DNA of 64,000 nucleotides, taken from NCBI RefSeq assembly GCF_009709575.1, contig NZ_WIXO01000001.1, positions 3,598,001 to 3,662,000 on the forward strand. Reading direction: 5' to 3'. Position numbers and translations under genes: made by a program. The notes under the pieces were generated by a model that was not told the DNA's origin, did not search any database, and saw only the letters and a program-made list of their open reading frames with translations. Below, piece after piece: positions 30,162 through 39,825 of this stretch; the stretch's first letter is position 1, and each line of letters begins with the position of its first letter. The DNA comes from Streptomyces taklimakanensis. GTDB taxonomy: Bacteria; Actinomycetota; Actinomycetes; Streptomycetales; Streptomycetaceae.

Positions 30162-30800
30162 ATGGGGGAAGGCGGCCGTGGCGCCGCGTCCGATGTTCGG
30201 AGCCGGGTCCGCGTCGGTGGAAACGGCGATCGCGGGAGTTTCGGGAAACCACGGCGGAACCACCGGAACACGGATCGGTCCCGATCGAAAGGATCCCCGA
30301 GCCCGGCTCGGCGACGACGCGCTCCGGCGGCCGTGGTGGTGTCCCTCCTGGCCGTGTTCACGGCCGGGTGCGGTACGGAAACGGGACCGGCGGGCGGGCG
30401 GGAGCCGGCGGCCGGCCCGTCGACCACCGCCGCGGCGGTGAGTTCGGCGGCGGAGGTCGCCGAGGAGCTCTCCCGGGCCGTCGAGGCCGCGGGACTGGAG
30501 ACGGTGGGGGAGGCCCGCACGGAGGGAGGCGGGTGCGCGGCCGACGTCATGGGGAAGATGACGGGCGTTCCGACGGCCGACGCGGTCGGCGCCGTGGCCG
30601 ACCGCTTGGCGGAGGAGGGATGGCGGGACCCGGCGTCCACGGAGACCGGGGAGATGCGACAGGTGCTCCTCACCGAGCGGGGCTGGACGGCGCGGGTGCG
30701 CGCCTATCCGGGACCGGAGGGGACGGGCGCCTTCGTGGCGGTCGTCGCCACGAGGGACGGGTGCGACACCGGAACGGCGGAGCCGTCGGCCGGTGGGTGA
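30162..30800 (+). CDS. Putative lipoprotein, unknown
   Basis: A 212-residue protein whose lipobox LAVFTAGC follows the hydrophobic stretch APAAVVVSLLAVF, so it is expected to be lipidated and attached outside the membrane. The mature part has a TEGGGCAADVMGKMTG segment and ends with VAVVATRDGCD. The start at 30162 is chosen from GAGGAG 6 bases upstream, but it leaves an unusually long basic n-region of about 50 residues; a start closer to the hydrophobic core is not visible. It overlaps the next gene by 8 bases. Confidence 0.6.
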   Translation: MGEGGRGAASDVRSRVRVGGNGDRGSFGKPRRNHRNTDRSRSKGSPSPARRRRAPAAVVVSLLAVFTAGCGTETGPAGGREPAAGPSTTAAAVSSAAEVAEELSRAVEAAGLETVGEARTEGGGCAADVMGKMTGVPTADAVGAVADRLAEEGWRDPASTETGEMRQVLLTERGWTARVRAYPGPEGTGAFVAVVATRDGCDTGTAEPSAGG

Positions 30801-31299
30801 GGACGAGGCGGGACGGTTCGCCGCCGCCTGCGGGGAGGCGTTGCGGCGGGCCTACCGTGATCTGTCGAGGCCCCGTTTCGATTTCGTGTGGGAGGCCGTG
30901 GAGCGGGAGCCGTGCGCCGACGTCCTCCGCGACCTGTCGGCGGTCTGCCCGGTCGAGGACGACACGGACGTCAACTGTGATGTGTGCTTCACCTACATCG
31001 CGCGGTGCGAGCGGGTGTTGACCGTGCGGTTGTCCATGGTCGGGCCGTACGCCATGGCGTACGCCACGGGGCCGGACGGTTTCGGGGAGGTCTCGCCGGT
31101 CGTGGCCCCCGAGCAGTGCGCGGGTCCGGGGGAGGCCGAGGTGTTGGGCATCGTCGCCCGGCACGGTTTCCTCCTGCCGACCGTGGAGTGGTTGGAGCGG
31201 GAGGTGCGGATCGCGCTGCGGGAGGACACCGACAGCGTCCCGCTCCACGCGGCCCTGTTCGAGCCGGACGGGGACCTCCCGTGGCGGAGGGCCGGCTGA
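30793..31299 (+). CDS. Cytosolic protein of unknown function
   Basis: A 168-residue soluble protein with mixed helices and strands and no signal peptide. Features are FDFVWEAVEREPCADVLRDL, a Cys-rich stretch (VCPVEDDTDVNCDVCFTYIARC), VRLSMVGPYAMAYATGPDG and a C-terminal helix TVEWLEREVRIAL. The GTG at 30793 overlaps the lipoprotein gene, suggesting coupling. The size and lack of catalytic motifs would fit an immunity-like or accessory protein in this variable region, but there is no direct evidence. Confidence 0.6.
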   Translation: MGEDEAGRFAAACGEALRRAYRDLSRPRFDFVWEAVEREPCADVLRDLSAVCPVEDDTDVNCDVCFTYIARCERVLTVRLSMVGPYAMAYATGPDGFGEVSPVVAPEQCAGPGEAEVLGIVARHGFLLPTVEWLEREVRIALREDTDSVPLHAALFEPDGDLPWRRAG

Positions 31300-31328
31300 G
31301 GGGGACATCGGCAGGGGGGGTGTTCGCG

Positions 31329-31556
31329 GTGCCGCTTCTGATCTTCGGAGTCGTGTCCGTGATGGTGGGGATGGTGATCGCCGGGAACCGCGGCGGGATC
31401 ACCGAGGCACTGGCCGACTCGCGGGCGAACCTCCTCCGGGGGGACCCACGGAGCCGACAGCGCGTCATCAGGCTCTACCGGGCCATCGGCGTGATCTGGA
31501 CCGGCGTCGGGGTGCTGGTCGCGGTCGGCGGCGTTCTCGCCATGGTGATGCTCTGA
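31329..31556 (+). CDS. Small two-helix membrane protein
   Basis: A 75-residue protein with two membrane segments (PLLIFGVVSVMVGMVIAG and IGVIWTGVGVLVAVGGVLAM) separated by a charged loop (ADSRANLLRGDPRSRQRVIRLYR). The GTG at 31329 lies 8 bases after a run of seven G; GTG at 31320 or 31281 in the same frame are alternatives. It follows the unknown cytosolic gene within 30 bases and probably belongs to the same unit. Function unknown. Confidence 0.5.
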   Translation: MPLLIFGVVSVMVGMVIAGNRGGITEALADSRANLLRGDPRSRQRVIRLYRAIGVIWTGVGVLVAVGGVLAMVML

Positions 31557-31754
31557 GCGCCCCCGGCCCTCGGAGTGCCGTTCCCGCTGCCGGGACTCGC
31601 CGCCGTCACGGACCACCGCGGGGCGCTCGCCGGTGACGGCGACCTGGGCGTTCGGGCCGACGGCGCGGTGCGCTCCACGGGGTGGTCCTTCTGGTGGGAC
31701 CGACGGCCGCCCCCGCACGGTCGGCGCGAGTCCTCGTGCTCGGCGGACGGCTCC

Positions 31755-33017
31755 TCACAGCCGGTGCGCGGCCCCCGAGGGCCCGGCGCCGCGGGTGTCG
31801 AGGAGGAGCTGGGCCTTGGCCGACAGGCTCTGCAGGTCGTAGACGCGGTGGTGCTGGAGGAGGAGGGTGAGGTCGGCCGCGGCGGCGGACTCGTAGAGGG
31901 AGTCGGCGCGCGGGACGGGCCGGCCGGCGACCTGCCACTGCGGCACGTGCGGGTCGTGGTAGCCGATCTGGGCGCCCATCTCCAGCAGCCGCAGCGCGAT
32001 CTCGGGGGCGGGGGAGCCGGCCTGGTCGGCGAGGTCGGCCTTGTAGGTGACGCCCAGCAGCAGCACGCGGGCGCCGCGGGCGGACTTGCCGTACTCGTTC
32101 AGCAGCGCCGCCGCCCGCTGGGCGACGTAGCGCGGCATCCGGGCGTTGGCCTCCTGGGCCGCCTCCACCAGTCGCAGCGGATAGCCCGGCGTGCGCTCGC
32201 CCCGGTCCAGGAGGGCGGGGTCGACGGGGGCGCCGTGGCCGCCGACGCCCGGCCCGGGGCGGAAGGCCTGGAAGCCGAACGGTTTGGTCTCCGCGCAGCG
32301 GATCACGTCCCACAGGTCCACGCCCAGGTCGTGACAGAGCACGGCCATCTCGTTGACCAGGGCGATGTTGACGTGCCGGTAGTTGGTCTCCAGCACCGCC
32401 GTCATCTCCGCCTCGCGCACCCCGCGGGCCCGTACGACCTTCTCCGTCAACCGCCCGTAGAGGGCGGCGGCCGCCTCCGTGCACGCCGGGGTGAGGCCGC
32501 CGATGACGCGGGGGGTGTTGGCGTAGCCGTGGGTGCGGTTGCCGGGGTCCAGGCGGGAGGGGGCGCAGGCGAGGTGGAAGTCGCGCCCGGCGCGCAGGCC
32601 GGACGCCTTCTCCAGCAGCGGGGCGACGTACCCCTCGGTGTCGCCGGGGCGCACGGTCGACTCCACCACGACCGTCGTCCTCGGCCGCAGCCGCTCGCCC
32701 AGCGTCAGGACCGCCGCCCGCACCGCGCCCATGCCCGGCGCGCGGTCCTCGCCCGGTGGGGTCGGGGCGCAGATCAGGGCGGTGCGGACCTTCTCCAGGA
32801 CGGCCGGGTCGGAGGTGGCGCGGAAACCGGCCGAGAGCATCCGGCGGACCTCGGCCGCCGACAGTCCGGTGCCGGCCGGGGGCCGTCCGGCGTTCAGCTC
32901 GGCGACGGCGCGGGCGTCGGGGTCGTAGCCGATGGTGCCGATACCGGCGGCCGTGGCGGTCCGAGCAGCGGGAAGGCCGAGATGACCCAGGCCGAGGACG
33001 GCGAGATCTGCGGGCAT
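31755..33017 (-). CDS. Nucleotide-sugar (UDP-ManNAc type) dehydrogenase lacking catalytic Cys
   Basis: A 420-residue protein of the UDP-glucose/UDP-ManNAc dehydrogenase family. The Rossmann motif is LGLGHLGLPAARTA, then ICAPTPPGED, VVESTVRPGDTE, LETNYRHVNIALVNEMAVLC and KPFGFQAFRPGPGVGGHGAPVDP. In active members the last motif reads GGHCxPVDP, with Cys as the nucleophile; here it is Gly262 (codon at 32232-32234). The C-terminal domain (LLLGVTYKADLADQAGSPA) is intact. The protein may be inactive as a four-electron dehydrogenase or may catalyse a different step. The start at 33017 gives the family length. It is divergent from glpD. Confidence 0.85.
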   Translation of the reverse strand: MPADLAVLGLGHLGLPAARTATAAGIGTIGYDPDARAVAELNAGRPPAGTGLSAAEVRRMLSAGFRATSDPAVLEKVRTALICAPTPPGEDRAPGMGAVRAAVLTLGERLRPRTTVVVESTVRPGDTEGYVAPLLEKASGLRAGRDFHLACAPSRLDPGNRTHGYANTPRVIGGLTPACTEAAAALYGRLTEKVVRARGVREAEMTAVLETNYRHVNIALVNEMAVLCHDLGVDLWDVIRCAETKPFGFQAFRPGPGVGGHGAPVDPALLDRGERTPGYPLRLVEAAQEANARMPRYVAQRAAALLNEYGKSARGARVLLLGVTYKADLADQAGSPAPEIALRLLEMGAQIGYHDPHVPQWQVAGRPVPRADSLYESAAAADLTLLLQHHRVYDLQSLSAKAQLLLDTRGAGPSGAAHRL

Positions 33018-33211
33018 GAGGCGGCGTCCCTTCCCCTGTCGACTGGCTCGTCGGGCCATGTCAGGTTAAGCGCATATATGACAGATATGGTGGATTGCGT
33101 GCCAGGCGGTGTCCGCCCGGTCGAATCCGTGGAACCGACGGACGAGCGGGTACAGGGCGGGTAGACGCCAGGACGGGAACGGACGTGCGGGTTGGCTACA
33201 GGGAGGCAGCG

Positions 33212-34927
33212 GTGAGGACAGCGGCACTGGGACCGGCCGAGCGGGCCGAGGCGCTCGCCCGTATGTCGGAACGCGAACTGGACGTGCTCGTCGTCGGCGG
33301 TGGTGTGGTCGGCGCCGGGACCGTCCTGGACGCGGTGACACGCGGCCTGACGACCGGCATCGTCGAGGCGCGCGACTGGGCCTCGGGCACCTCCAGTCGC
33401 TCCAGCAAGCTGATCCACGGCGGGCTGCGCTACCTGGAGATGCTGGACTTCGCCCTCGTCCGCGAGGCGCTCAAGGAGCGCGGGCTGCTCCTCCAGCGGA
33501 TCGCCCCCCACCTGGTCAAGCCCGTCCCCTTCCTCTACCCCCTGCGGCACCGGGGTTGGGAGCGGCTCTACGCGGGCTCCGGGGTGGCCCTGTACGACGC
33601 GCTGGCCACCGCCTCGGGGCGCGGCCGCGGCCTGCCCCACCACCGTCACCTCTCGCGCCGCCAGGCCCTGCGGGTGGCACCGGCCCTGCGCAAGGACGCC
33701 CTGGTCGGGGCCCTCCAGTACTACGACGCCCAGGTGGACGACGCCCGTTTCGTCGCCACCCTGGTGCGCACCGCCGCGGCCTACGGCGCCCACGCCGCCA
33801 ACCGGGCCCGCGTGGTGGGCTTCCTCCGCGAGGGCGAGCGCGTGGTCGGCGCCCGGGTGCAGGACCTGGAACAGGGCGGCGAGTACGAGATCCGGGCCCG
33901 GCAGGTCGTCAACGCCACCGGAGTGTGGACCGACGACACCCAGCGGCTGACCGCCGAGCGCGGCCAGTTCCACGTCCGCGCCTCCAAGGGCATCCACCTG
34001 GTGGTGCCCCGCGACCGCATCCACTCCACCACCGGTCTGATCCTGCGCACCGAGAAGAGCGTGCTGTTCGTCATCCCCTGGGGGCGGCACTGGATCGTCG
34101 GCACCACCGACACCGACTGGGACCTGGACAAGGCCCACCCGGCCGCCTCCAGCGCCGACATCGACTACCTGCTCGACCACGTCAACTCCGTGCTGGCGGT
34201 GCCGCTGACCCGCGACGACGTGGAGGGCGTCTACGCCGGCCTGCGTCCGCTGCTGGCCGGGGAGTCGGACGCCACCAGCCAACTGTCGCGCGAGCACACC
34301 GTCGCCCACCCGGTGCCCGGTCTGGTCGTCGTCGCCGGCGGCAAGTACACGACGTACCGGGTGATGGCCAAGGACGCGGTCGACGCCGCCGTCCACGGGC
34401 TCGACCACCGGGTCGCCGAGTGCTGCACCGAGGAGATCCCGCTGGTGGGTGCCGAGGGCTACCACGCGATGTGGAACGCCCGCGCCCGGATCGCCGCCCG
34501 CACCGGTCTGCACGTGGCGCGCGTGGAACACCTGCTGGACCGGTACGGCTCGCTCGCCGACGAGGTCCTGGCCCTCGTCGCCGACGACCCCCGGTTGGGC
34601 GAACCGCTGCCGTGCGCGGACGACTACCTCAAGGCCGAGGTGGTCTACGCCTGCTCGCACGAGGGGGCGCGCCACCTGGACGACGTCCTCACCCGGCGCA
34701 CCCGCATCTCCATCGAGACCTTCGACCGCGGCACGCGCAGCGCGCGGGAGTGCGCCGAGTTGATGGCCCAGGTGCTCGGCTGGGACGCCGGCCAGGTCGA
34801 GCGCGAGGTGGAGCACTACGAGAAGCGGGTCGAGGCCGAGCGGGAGTCCCAGCGTCAGCCCGACGACCAGACCGCCGACGCCGCGCGGTTGGGCGCCCCG
34901 GACATCGTGCCGCTCCAGCCGCTGTGA
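33212..34927 (+). CDS. glpD: Glycerol-3-phosphate dehydrogenase/oxidase
   Basis: An FAD-dependent membrane-associated enzyme that oxidises sn-glycerol-3-phosphate to DHAP. The 571-residue protein has the FAD motif VLVVGGGVVGAGTVLDA after a short N-terminus, then SGTSSRSSKLIHGGLRYLE, a hallmark of GlpD. Later motifs are VNATGVWTDD, SKGIHLVVPRDRI, VIPWGRHWIVGTTDTDW and VVAGGKYTTYRVMA. The C-terminal helical domain contains AEVVYACSHEGARHLDDVL. The GTG at 33212 has GGGAGG 5 bases upstream. A perfect terminator hairpin follows the stop. Confidence 0.96.
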   Translation: MRTAALGPAERAEALARMSERELDVLVVGGGVVGAGTVLDAVTRGLTTGIVEARDWASGTSSRSSKLIHGGLRYLEMLDFALVREALKERGLLLQRIAPHLVKPVPFLYPLRHRGWERLYAGSGVALYDALATASGRGRGLPHHRHLSRRQALRVAPALRKDALVGALQYYDAQVDDARFVATLVRTAAAYGAHAANRARVVGFLREGERVVGARVQDLEQGGEYEIRARQVVNATGVWTDDTQRLTAERGQFHVRASKGIHLVVPRDRIHSTTGLILRTEKSVLFVIPWGRHWIVGTTDTDWDLDKAHPAASSADIDYLLDHVNSVLAVPLTRDDVEGVYAGLRPLLAGESDATSQLSREHTVAHPVPGLVVVAGGKYTTYRVMAKDAVDAAVHGLDHRVAECCTEEIPLVGAEGYHAMWNARARIAARTGLHVARVEHLLDRYGSLADEVLALVADDPRLGEPLPCADDYLKAEVVYACSHEGARHLDDVLTRRTRISIETFDRGTRSARECAELMAQVLGWDAGQVEREVEHYEKRVEAERESQRQPDDQTADAARLGAPDIVPLQPL

Positions 34928-34937
34928 TGTTCCCTCA

Positions 34938-34973
34938 CCGGCCCTCCGCGACGGGCCCGTCGCGGAGGGCCGG
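34938..34973 (+). terminator. Terminator of glpD
   Basis: Two perfectly complementary 18-base arms (CCGGCCCTCCGCGACGGG and its complement) form a 36-bp palindrome that starts 10 bases after the glpD stop. Confidence 0.85.
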
Positions 34974-35105
34974 GCGTGTCGCGGCGTCAGCCTCCGGCCC
35001 GCACACCGCCGTTCCGGTGGCGTGCCCATGGCCGCGTACGCGTCGCTCCGTCCCATGCGAGACAATGGGCCGACTGCTGGGGCGGGCTGGAGTGCGAGGG
35101 GACAC

Positions 35106-37040
35106 ATGAGCGACGTGGACGGCCGCGGCAAGAAGGCCGGGCGGCTGCTGGGCGGGCGTTACCGGCTGGGCGACGTCCTGGGGCGCGGCGGCATGGGCAC
35201 CGTGTGGCGCGCGGAGGACGAGGTCCTCGGCCGCACCGTCGCGGTGAAGGAGCTGCGCTTCCCCTCCAGCGTCGACGAGGAGGAGAAGCGGCGCCTGATC
35301 ACCCGCACCCTCCGTGAGGCCAAGGCCATCGCGCGCATCCGCAGCAGCAGCGCCGTCACCGTCTTCGACGTGGTCGACGAGGACGACCGGCCCTGGATCG
35401 TCATGGAGCTGATCGAGGGCCGCTCCCTGGCCGACGTGCTCCGCGAGGACGGCCCGCTGGAGCCGCGCCGGGCGGCCGAGGTGGGCCTGGCCGTCCTGGA
35501 CGTGCTGCGCGCCGCGCACCGCGAGGGCATCCTGCACCGCGATGTGAAGCCCTCCAACGTCCTCATCGCCGACGAGGACGGCCGGGTCGTCCTCACCGAC
35601 TTCGGCATCGCCCAGATCGAGGGTGACCCCTCCCTCACCTCCACCGGCATGTTGGTCGGGGCGCCCTCCTACATAGCGCCGGAGCGGGCGCGCGGTCAGC
35701 GCCCCGGTCCGCCCTCCGACCTGTGGTCGCTGGGCGGGCTGCTGTACGCGGCGGTGGAGGGCCACCCGCCGTACGACAAGGGTTCGGCGATCGCCACCCT
35801 GACCGCGGTGATGACCGAGCCCCTGGAGCCGCCGGCGCGGGCCGGGTGCCTGGAGGAGGTCATCCGCGGCCTGCTGCGCAAGAAGCCGGACGAGCGGTTG
35901 GACGAGCCGGGCGCGCGGCGGCTGCTGGAGGCGGCGGTCGGCGGAGCCGGCGCGGCGGCCGGCGCGAAGGGGACGGAGGAGGCCGAGGGCACCCGTACGA
36001 CGGTGCTGCCGGTGACCGGGGACGCGAAGCCCGCGAAGCCCGCGAAGGCCGCGGAGTCCGCGGAGTCCGCGACGGGATCGAAGGACACCGGGGGCGCGGG
36101 CGCGGCGAAGGGCGCCGCCGCGGTGGGCGCCGCGGGCGCCGTCACCGCCGGGGCGGCGAACGGCACGGCGGGCCCGCCCGGCGCCTCGGGCGCGGCGGCG
36201 GACTCCCGGACGGGGGCCGCGGCGGGCCCCGGCGGCGGGAACGCGGCCGGCGCGGGCCTGGCCGACCTCGCGCGGCGGGTGCGGCAGCCCGCCGGGCTCG
36301 CGGTGGTCGCGGTGGTCGTGCTCGCCGTCCTCGGCACCGTGCTGGCCCTCACCCTCGGCGGTGGTGACGCGGGCGGCGACGAGCGGGCCGGTGGGGAGCG
36401 TCCGACCGCCGGCGACGGGCAGGGCGCCACCCGGGACGGCGGTGACGCGTCTCCCGGGCCGTCGGCCGAACCGTCCGGTGCCGGCGGTCAGGAGAGCCAG
36501 GGCGGCAGCAAGGAGGAGGACGGCCGGGGCGGCGGGGACGACACCGAGGGCTCCGGCGGGGACGAGGGCGACGCGGGGCCGCCCGAGGGCTTCGAGGAGA
36601 TCACCGACACCCGCTTCCACTTCTCGATGGCCATGCCCGAGGGCTACGAGCGCACCCGCATAGCGGGGGACAACTCCGGGGGCGAGTACACCCCGCCCGA
36701 CGGCGGCTACCCCAAGGTCCAGGTCGACTTCAACAGCAGCCCGGGCGAGAGCGCGGTGGGGGCCTGGAAGTCCCTGCAGCCCGCCGTGAAGCGCAGCAGC
36801 ACCGACTACTCCCTGGTCGACCTCGAGTCGGTGGACTGGCGCGACTACCCCACCGTCGCCGACTGGACGTTCGAACGCACGGAGGGGGGCGTGCGGGTGC
36901 GCGTCCTCAACCGCGGCTTCCGGGTGGACCCCACCCACGGCTACGCCATCATGGTCACCTGCGAGAAGGACGCGTGGGACGGCGAGGAGTGCCGCACCCT
37001 GCGGGAGACCGCGTTCCGGACGTTCCGGCCCGTGGACTGA
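35106..37040 (+). CDS. Transmembrane Ser/Thr protein kinase
   Basis: A 644-residue PknB-like kinase. The Gly-rich loop is GRGGMGTVW, the catalytic Lys is in VAVKELRF, the loop is HRDVKPSNVLI, DFG is in LTDFGIAQ and the APE motif reads IAPERARG, so all key residues are present. A low-complexity Ala/Gly/Lys linker (about residues 280-395) leads to one membrane helix (LAVVAVVVLAVLGTVLALTL). The extracellular domain starts GFEEITDTRFHFSMAMPEGY and contains two Cys near the end. No PASTA domains are present. ATG 35106 has GAGGGG upstream. It is the first of three similar genes. Confidence 0.93.
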   Translation: MSDVDGRGKKAGRLLGGRYRLGDVLGRGGMGTVWRAEDEVLGRTVAVKELRFPSSVDEEEKRRLITRTLREAKAIARIRSSSAVTVFDVVDEDDRPWIVMELIEGRSLADVLREDGPLEPRRAAEVGLAVLDVLRAAHREGILHRDVKPSNVLIADEDGRVVLTDFGIAQIEGDPSLTSTGMLVGAPSYIAPERARGQRPGPPSDLWSLGGLLYAAVEGHPPYDKGSAIATLTAVMTEPLEPPARAGCLEEVIRGLLRKKPDERLDEPGARRLLEAAVGGAGAAAGAKGTEEAEGTRTTVLPVTGDAKPAKPAKAAESAESATGSKDTGGAGAAKGAAAVGAAGAVTAGAANGTAGPPGASGAAADSRTGAAAGPGGGNAAGAGLADLARRVRQPAGLAVVAVVVLAVLGTVLALTLGGGDAGGDERAGGERPTAGDGQGATRDGGDASPGPSAEPSGAGGQESQGGSKEEDGRGGGDDTEGSGGDEGDAGPPEGFEEITDTRFHFSMAMPEGYERTRIAGDNSGGEYTPPDGGYPKVQVDFNSSPGESAVGAWKSLQPAVKRSSTDYSLVDLESVDWRDYPTVADWTFERTEGGVRVRVLNRGFRVDPTHGYAIMVTCEKDAWDGEECRTLRETAFRTFRPVD

Positions 37041-37188
37041 GATCGGCTCCTTCCACCGGCGACGGAAGGCCCCCTTGGCACGTATCGTGATAGACCGCAG
37101 ACCCTGTGCATCCGCCAACCGGTGGACGGGCAGGGATCCTGACGGCGCATGAGGCCGGCAGGGGTCGTACGCAGTGGGGAGGCGCGCC

Positions 37189-39711
37189 GTGGACGAGTAC
37201 TCGGGTCGGCTGCTGGCCGAGCGGTACCGGTTGCCGCGTCCGCCGTCCGACGAGTACGAGCTGGTGGAGTCGCGCGCGTACGACACCGCCAGCGGCCAGG
37301 AGGTGTTGGTCCGACAGATCCCGCTGCCCGAGGTGGTGGAGGCCGAGTTCGTCGGGGCGACAGGCGTCCGGGGGCCGGGTGGATACGGGCGCGCCCACAC
37401 CGGCCGGGCCACGCGGCGCCCGGCCGACCCCGCCGTGCGGCGCGCGGTGGAGGCGGCGCTGGCCGCCTCCCGGATACCCGACCATCCACGGCTCGACCAG
37501 GTCTTCGACGTCTTCGTCGAGGGCGACGGGCTGTGGATCGTCAGCGAGCTCGTCGCGGGCCGGCCGCTGGCCGCGGTGCTCGCCGAACGGCCGCTGTCGC
37601 CCCACCGCGCCGCCGAGTTGGCGGACGACCTGCTCTCGGCGCTGCGCGCGGTCCACGCGCACGGCTGGGTGCACCGCAACATCACCGTCCGTACCGTCAT
37701 CGTCTGTGACGACGGACGCGCCCTGCTCACCGGTCTGGCCTCCGGCGCCGCCGAGGAGGCGCTGTGCGGGTACGACCCGCTGCCGGCGCCGCCGAGCGTG
37801 CTGCCGCGCGGACACGTCGGCGAACCGGACGGGCCGGGAGAGCCGGGCGGACCGGGCGGACCGGGGGAGCCGGGCGGGACGTACGAGGCGTACGACGGGG
37901 CCGAGGACGCGCCGGAGGAGCCGGAGGCGGAAGGGAGTGGGCCGCCGCGGAACGGGGTGCCACGACAGTCGACCGGCTCCGGCCCGTACGGCGGGCCGGG
38001 CGGTGGCGCGGACGACGAGGCGTGGGAGGCGGAGTGGGGGACCGGGCCGAGTCCGTACCCGTCCCCGCGCGCCGGCGACGCGCACGGCGGAACCGACCGG
38101 TCGGCCCGGCCGCGGATCCCCGGGCAGACGAACGGACGGGGCGCCGAACCGGCCACCCGAGGCGGCGCCGTCGCCGCGTACCACGCCGCCGCCACGCGGG
38201 TGGGGTTCGAGGCGCACGGGGACGGGGAGGGCCCCGAGGGGCTCCGGCCCGTCGCCCCCGCCGCCCCCGTCCCGTACTCCCCGGACCCGTACGGCGGTGG
38301 GGAGTACGGCGGGAGTGACGAGTACGGCGGGGGCGGCGGCGCGGCGCCCGCGTCGAGCTGGGGCGAGGAGGACGGCGCCGACCGCTACCGCGGCCCCACC
38401 ACCGCGCTCGCCGCCGAACGCGCGCGCCAGGCCCGGATCACGGTCGTCGGCGCCGTCACCGAGCGCTGGGCGCCCGAGCAGGCCGGTCCCGTCTACGAGA
38501 ACTGGCGGCTGGCCCCGCCGGTCGGCCCGGCGGCCGACCTGTGGGCGCTGGGCGCGCTGCTGTTCCGCGCCGTGCAGGGGCACGCCCCCTACCCGGAGGA
38601 GTCCGCGGCCGAACTGGTGCAGATGGTGTGCTCCGAACCGCCCGCGTTCGCCGAGGAGTGCGGTGCCCTGCGGCCGGTGGTGGAGTCACTGCTGCGCCAG
38701 GATCCCACCGAGCGGCCGGACTTCGAGGAGCTGGGCGGCTGGCTGCGGTCCCTGATCCGCTCGGCGCCCGAGCCGGAGGTCGGGCTGCACACGGTCGTCA
38801 CGCCCCTCCCGCTGGAGGCGGGCCGCGCCACCGACCCGCGGCGGCTGCCGATCGTGCGCCGCCGGGGCGAGCTGGTGCGCAGGAGGCGGACGGAACGCTC
38901 GCCGGTCGCCGCGCCGGCCCGGCACCGGCGCGCCCGGAGCGGGCGGTCGCCGCGCCGGCTCGGGATGGTGCTGGTCGGCGTGGTCCTCCTGGTGCTGACC
39001 GGCACGCTGGTCTACGCGGCCGTGTTCATGCCGAAGACGGAGACCGGCTCCTCCGGGGACACCGCCAACCAGCGGCCCGGACGGGTGGGCGCCCAGCCGG
39101 AGCCGCCCGGACGGTCGGACGGGACGGCCCCGTCACCGTCCGCCGAGGAGCCCGAGGGGGCCGGGGGGTCCGACGCGTCCGGGGAGTCCGCCGGTTCGGG
39201 GACCTCGGAGCCGCCCGGCACCGAACAGCCGCAGACCGACGGTCCGGCCGAGGGGCTCGACGGCTACGTCCTGCACCGGAACGACGCCGGGTTCCGGCTC
39301 GCGCTCCCCGAGGGCACCCGGCCGGCGGCCCGGAACGGCGACGGGCAGTACGTCTTCACGCCGGGCGGTTCCGGCATCGAGGTCGTGGTCGTGCCCGGCC
39401 GGGACACCACGGAGCGGTACGGCGACGACCCGATGGCGTACCTCACGGGCGAGCAGCGGGAGTTGGACGCCTACCGGGCCGCCGACTGGGCCACCAGTTC
39501 GGGGATGCGGCGGATAGAGGTCGGCCGGACGGTCATGGCCGAGGGCCGGTTCAGCTGGCGCGACGGACACGGCGACACCTATGCGCGGGACCGGGCGATC
39601 ATCGTGGACGGCCGCTACCACACGGTGCTGGTCCGAGGCCCGGAGAGCCGCGAGGACGACATCGACCGCCTCTTCGAGGACATCGCGGACACCTACCGCT
39701 TCACCGGCTGA
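37189..39711 (+). CDS. Transmembrane pseudokinase of the Ser/Thr kinase cluster
   Basis: An 840-residue kinase-fold protein lacking catalytic residues: the ATP Lys is Arg42 (VLVRQIP), the HRDxKxxN loop is HRNITVRTV (Asn164 in place of the catalytic Asp), and DFG is replaced by TGLAS. The kinase-like fold is split by a Gly/Pro-rich insert of about 200 residues with collagen-like triplets (GPGEPGGPGGPGEPGG). It resumes with VGPAADLWALGALLFRAV and a membrane helix (MVLVGVVLLVLTGTLVYAAVF). The extracellular domain starts GYVLHRNDAGFRLALPEGT, similar to the first kinase. The GTG at 37189 has GGGGAGG 6 bases upstream. It probably acts as a scaffold or regulator of the flanking kinases (inference). 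Confidence 0.88.
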   Translation: MDEYSGRLLAERYRLPRPPSDEYELVESRAYDTASGQEVLVRQIPLPEVVEAEFVGATGVRGPGGYGRAHTGRATRRPADPAVRRAVEAALAASRIPDHPRLDQVFDVFVEGDGLWIVSELVAGRPLAAVLAERPLSPHRAAELADDLLSALRAVHAHGWVHRNITVRTVIVCDDGRALLTGLASGAAEEALCGYDPLPAPPSVLPRGHVGEPDGPGEPGGPGGPGEPGGTYEAYDGAEDAPEEPEAEGSGPPRNGVPRQSTGSGPYGGPGGGADDEAWEAEWGTGPSPYPSPRAGDAHGGTDRSARPRIPGQTNGRGAEPATRGGAVAAYHAAATRVGFEAHGDGEGPEGLRPVAPAAPVPYSPDPYGGGEYGGSDEYGGGGGAAPASSWGEEDGADRYRGPTTALAAERARQARITVVGAVTERWAPEQAGPVYENWRLAPPVGPAADLWALGALLFRAVQGHAPYPEESAAELVQMVCSEPPAFAEECGALRPVVESLLRQDPTERPDFEELGGWLRSLIRSAPEPEVGLHTVVTPLPLEAGRATDPRRLPIVRRRGELVRRRRTERSPVAAPARHRRARSGRSPRRLGMVLVGVVLLVLTGTLVYAAVFMPKTETGSSGDTANQRPGRVGAQPEPPGRSDGTAPSPSAEEPEGAGGSDASGESAGSGTSEPPGTEQPQTDGPAEGLDGYVLHRNDAGFRLALPEGTRPAARNGDGQYVFTPGGSGIEVVVVPGRDTTERYGDDPMAYLTGEQRELDAYRAADWATSSGMRRIEVGRTVMAEGRFSWRDGHGDTYARDRAIIVDGRYHTVLVRGPESREDDIDRLFEDIADTYRFTG

Positions 39712-39825
39712 CGCCCCCGCCCCCGAGACGGCCGGGGCGGAGACGGGACACGGTGATGTCACGGCTCGGCACCCGATCCGAACGCGGGTGGCGCACCGGC
39801 AAGGGCGCACGGTAGTGATGGGCGC

